A stretch of DNA of 64,000 nucleotides from JAAYEA01 sp012689325 (GTDB taxonomy: Bacteria; Chloroflexota; Anaerolineae; JAAYEA01): the NCBI GenBank assembly GCA_036841525.1, contig DAITVZ010000005.1, positions 55,055 through 119,054 of the forward strand, in the 5' to 3' direction. Made by a program: the position numbers and the translations under genes. The notes beneath the pieces were generated by a model, which ran no database searches, was not told where the DNA came from, and worked only from the letters and a program-made list of their open reading frames with translations. How positions within the stretch are numbered: position 1 is the first letter of the stretch; each line of letters begins with the position of its first letter. This document shows, one piece after another, positions 61,624-64,000 of the stretch.

Positions 61624-63924
61624 GTGCCGCAAGGGAAACGCCCTATTGACTATGTGTACCCGCCCATGGACACTGCCAAGCCCAAGGTGCGCTGGGTCTT
61701 TACCGCGTCGGCCTGCCGCCCCTTTGGCCTGGTCCGGCTGAGCCCGGACACGGACCCCGTGGGCGTGTGGGATTCGGGCTATCGCTACCACAGCGAGCGG
61801 ATCCACGGGTTCAGCCACATCCACGCCTGGCAGCTCTCGGGCGTGCCCGTCATGCCCACGGTCGGCCCGCTGCGCGGCCCCGCCGGATCGGCGGCCTATG
61901 CCTCGCGCTTTAGCCACGCCGACGAGATCGTCCGGCCCGGCTATCACAGCGTCTATTTGGCCGACTATGGCATCCGCGCCGAGCTGGCCGCCACCTGCCG
62001 CGCCGGATTCCATCGCTACACCTTTCCCGCCGCCAGCCAGGCGCACATCCTGCTGGACCTGGGCGCCGAGCTGGGGCCGTCCAAGCAGGCGGATGTGCTG
62101 GCGCGGAAGGTGGGAGAGGCCGAGATCGAGGGGTATGTGGAGAACGCCCCTACCCGGCGCCGCCCCAAGCCCTGCCGGGTCCATTTCTTCGCCCGCTTCG
62201 ATACGCCCTTTGCCGCCCTGGGGGCCTGGAAAGGTGACGAGGTGCTGCCGGAGGTGGGCGAGGTCTCCGGCCCCGGCTGGGGGCTCTATGCCGCCTATCG
62301 CACCGAGCCCGGCCAGGTCATCCAGCTCAAGGTGGGGCTCTCGTACGTGAGCGCCGAGGGCGCGCGGCTGAACCTGGAGACCGAGATGCCCGGCTGGGAC
62401 CTGGACGCGGTCCGGCAAGAGGCCGCCGAGGAATGGGACGCCTGGCTGGGTCGCATCCAGGTGGAGGGCGGCAGCGAGAAGGAGCGCACCAACTTTTATA
62501 CGCACATCTGGCGCACCCTGACCGGCGGGCACACCGTCAGCGACGTGGACGGGCGCTATAGCGACATGACCGGCCCCCAGCGGCGCATCCGCCGCGCGCC
62601 GTTGGGCAGCGACGGGCAGCCCGCCCACCCGCTGGTCAACGGGCAGGATTGCTTCTGGGGCGCGCACTGGGGGCTGGGCCCCTTGCACGGGCTGGCCTAT
62701 CCCGACCTGGCCAGCCACTATTGCCGCTACCTGGTCCAGATGTGCCAGGACGGCGGGCTGATCCCCCGCGGGCCCTCCGGCGGCAACTATACCTTCGTGA
62801 TGATCGCCGCCCACTCCACCGCCTACCTGACCGCCGCCTACCTGAAGGGCATCCGCGACTGGGACGTGGAGGCCGCCTATGAGGGGATGCGCCGCAACGC
62901 CTTCCCCGGCGGGCTGATGGGCAAGGCGGGGTATGAGCACGACAGCGCCGTGGATGGCGGCATCGAGCATTACCTGGCGCGGGGCTACATCCCCGAGCGG
63001 GAGAGCCTCTCCGGGGCCATCCACGTGGACGGCGCCGCCCAGACGCTGGAATACGCCTATGACGATTGGTGCCTCTCGCAGATGGCCCGCGAGCTGGGCA
63101 GGTGGGATGATTACGCCGCCTTTCGGGCGCGGGCCTATAACTATCGGAACCTCTACGATCCCGCCAGCGGCTTCATGCGGCCCCGCAACCTGGACGGCTC
63201 CTGGCTGGCCCCGTTCGATCCGCTCGCCCTCCACGGCTGGTGCGAGGGCAATAGCTGGACCTATTCGTACTATGTCCCGCACGACGTCCAAGGCCTGATC
63301 CGGCTGATGGGCGGGCGGCGGGCGCTGGTGGACAAGCTGAACCGCGCCTTCGAGCTGGCGGAGCCGATGCGCTTTTACGCCGCCAAGCCGGAGCTGCGGC
63401 GCGACCTGGCTTATGTGAACTATGGCAACGAGAACGGGCGCTTCCTCGCCCACCTCTTTAACCACGCCGGGGCGCCCTGGCTGGCGCAACGCTGGGCGCG
63501 GCGCGTGCAAGAGCAGACCTTTGGGTCCATCGAGCCGCTGGGCTTTTGCGAGGACGACGACAACGGGCTGGCGGCGGCCAACAGCGCCCTCCTTTCGCTG
63601 GGGCTTTTCGACGTCTCGGGCGGGACGCACCGCGAGCCGGTGTACGAGATCACGACCCCGGTTTTCGAGCGGGTCGCCATCCACCTGGACCCCCGCTATT
63701 ACCCCGGGGATGCGTTCGTCATCCAGGCGCGCAACGCCGGGCCAGGGCATATCTATATCCAGCGGGCCCTGCTCAACGGCCGCCCGCTGGAGCGCCCCTG
63801 GTTCTACCATCGCGAGTTCGCCGCCGGCGGCGAGCTGACGCTGGAGCTGGGCCCCGAGCCCAACAAGGCGTGGGGCGCCGGCCTGCGCGACGCCCCGCCG
63901 AGCATGAGCGAGCCCTGCGGGTAG
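61624..63924 (+). CDS. GH92 alpha-mannosidase
   Basis: 766 residues from a GTG start preceded by AGAGGG. It hydrolyses alpha-mannosides with inversion, calcium-dependent in known members. Hallmarks are GFSHIHAWQLSG (about 67-78; usual GFSHTHLSG), the general acid E541 in CEGNSWTYSYYVPHD, and the base motif around D644-D646 in CEDDDNGLAAANSALL, matching the GDEDNGxMSAWY region. The family's Met-Ser-Ala is Leu-Ala-Ala here. It is slightly longer than the core and has no signal peptide, so it is cytoplasmic, unlike many Bacteroidota members. It is last in the operon. The 76 bp after it end at the window edge; only weak -10-like AT stretches (TAGAAT at 63972) are seen there. Confidence 0.88.
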   Translation: MPQGKRPIDYVYPPMDTAKPKVRWVFTASACRPFGLVRLSPDTDPVGVWDSGYRYHSERIHGFSHIHAWQLSGVPVMPTVGPLRGPAGSAAYASRFSHADEIVRPGYHSVYLADYGIRAELAATCRAGFHRYTFPAASQAHILLDLGAELGPSKQADVLARKVGEAEIEGYVENAPTRRRPKPCRVHFFARFDTPFAALGAWKGDEVLPEVGEVSGPGWGLYAAYRTEPGQVIQLKVGLSYVSAEGARLNLETEMPGWDLDAVRQEAAEEWDAWLGRIQVEGGSEKERTNFYTHIWRTLTGGHTVSDVDGRYSDMTGPQRRIRRAPLGSDGQPAHPLVNGQDCFWGAHWGLGPLHGLAYPDLASHYCRYLVQMCQDGGLIPRGPSGGNYTFVMIAAHSTAYLTAAYLKGIRDWDVEAAYEGMRRNAFPGGLMGKAGYEHDSAVDGGIEHYLARGYIPERESLSGAIHVDGAAQTLEYAYDDWCLSQMARELGRWDDYAAFRARAYNYRNLYDPASGFMRPRNLDGSWLAPFDPLALHGWCEGNSWTYSYYVPHDVQGLIRLMGGRRALVDKLNRAFELAEPMRFYAAKPELRRDLAYVNYGNENGRFLAHLFNHAGAPWLAQRWARRVQEQTFGSIEPLGFCEDDDNGLAAANSALLSLGLFDVSGGTHREPVYEITTPVFERVAIHLDPRYYPGDAFVIQARNAGPGHIYIQRALLNGRPLERPWFYHREFAAGGELTLELGPEPNKAWGAGLRDAPPSMSEPCG

Positions 63925-64000
63925 GAGGCGCAGCCTACCACTTGACCAGGGCGATTGCATTAAAAGTGAGGTAGAATAGCGGCTATCCTGTACAGGGGGG

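Overview
This is a GC-rich stretch of a bacterial chromosome, most likely from a Chloroflexota (Anaerolineae/Caldilineae-like) bacterium. The inference rests on secreted proteins carrying Thr/Pro repeats of the PTATWTHTP type and a YLPLL motif after the signal peptide, on very large multidomain surface proteins, and on strong Shine-Dalgarno sites with high-GC codon use. No phage, transposase, rRNA or CRISPR array is seen. There is one 100-N assembly gap (9928-10027), inside a coding tandem repeat. I support 32 protein genes and one tRNA.

1-8.8 kb: an ECF-type (YkoEDC-like) transporter operon that starts outside the window. It encodes an S-component fused to an extracytoplasmic beta-rich tail, a double ATPase and an EcfT. 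It runs on into a membrane Fe-S oxidoreductase with CCG domains, a monoheme c-type protein and a phosphodiesterase-like lipoprotein. A convergent lipoprotein gene carries two more copies of the same small sulfite-oxidase-fold-like domain, and sits behind a structured leader with a terminator-like hairpin. I read this as one envelope redox/cofactor module of unknown substrate.

9.2-15.7 kb: a repeat-rich secreted protein, a two-gene sugar-metabolism operon (Gfo/Idh/MocA dehydrogenase and sugar-phosphate isomerase-like TIM barrel), and a heparinase-like toroid protein preceded by nested palindromes.

15.7-21.6 kb: a four-gene minus-strand operon joined by 4-bp start/stop overlaps: pyruvyl-transferase-like protein, reductase/acyl-ligase fusion, small Cys-containing protein and GMC-type oxidoreductase. 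It probably makes or modifies a lipid or envelope glycoconjugate.

22-44.6 kb: a SARP/BTAD-AAA-TPR regulator divergent from a single 16.9-kb gene for a 5,640-residue secreted protein (Ca-binding repeats, FG-GAP-like, beta-helices, beta-propeller, Ig-like and PKD domains). A convergent secreted protein of unknown function follows.

44.9-51.7 kb: tRNA with anticodon CAT, glycerophosphodiester phosphodiesterase, a serine hydrolase, and a two-gene cassette of HEAT-CHAT protease plus a ComEC-like metallo-beta-lactamase hydrolase. The cassette sits under an extended -10 promoter flanked by a perfect inverted repeat. It is the best candidate here for an undescribed conflict or signalling system.

51.7-64 kb: a carbohydrate-use locus around back-to-back promoters. 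Leftward are an ABC exporter, a GH43/32-like propeller and two oligopeptide/sugar-type permeases without ATPases or a binding protein. Rightward are a GH36 alpha-galactosidase, GNAT, VOC, a toroid protein, a four-helix membrane protein and a GH92 alpha-mannosidase. The glycosidases lack signal peptides, which suggests import followed by intracellular breakdown of glycans.
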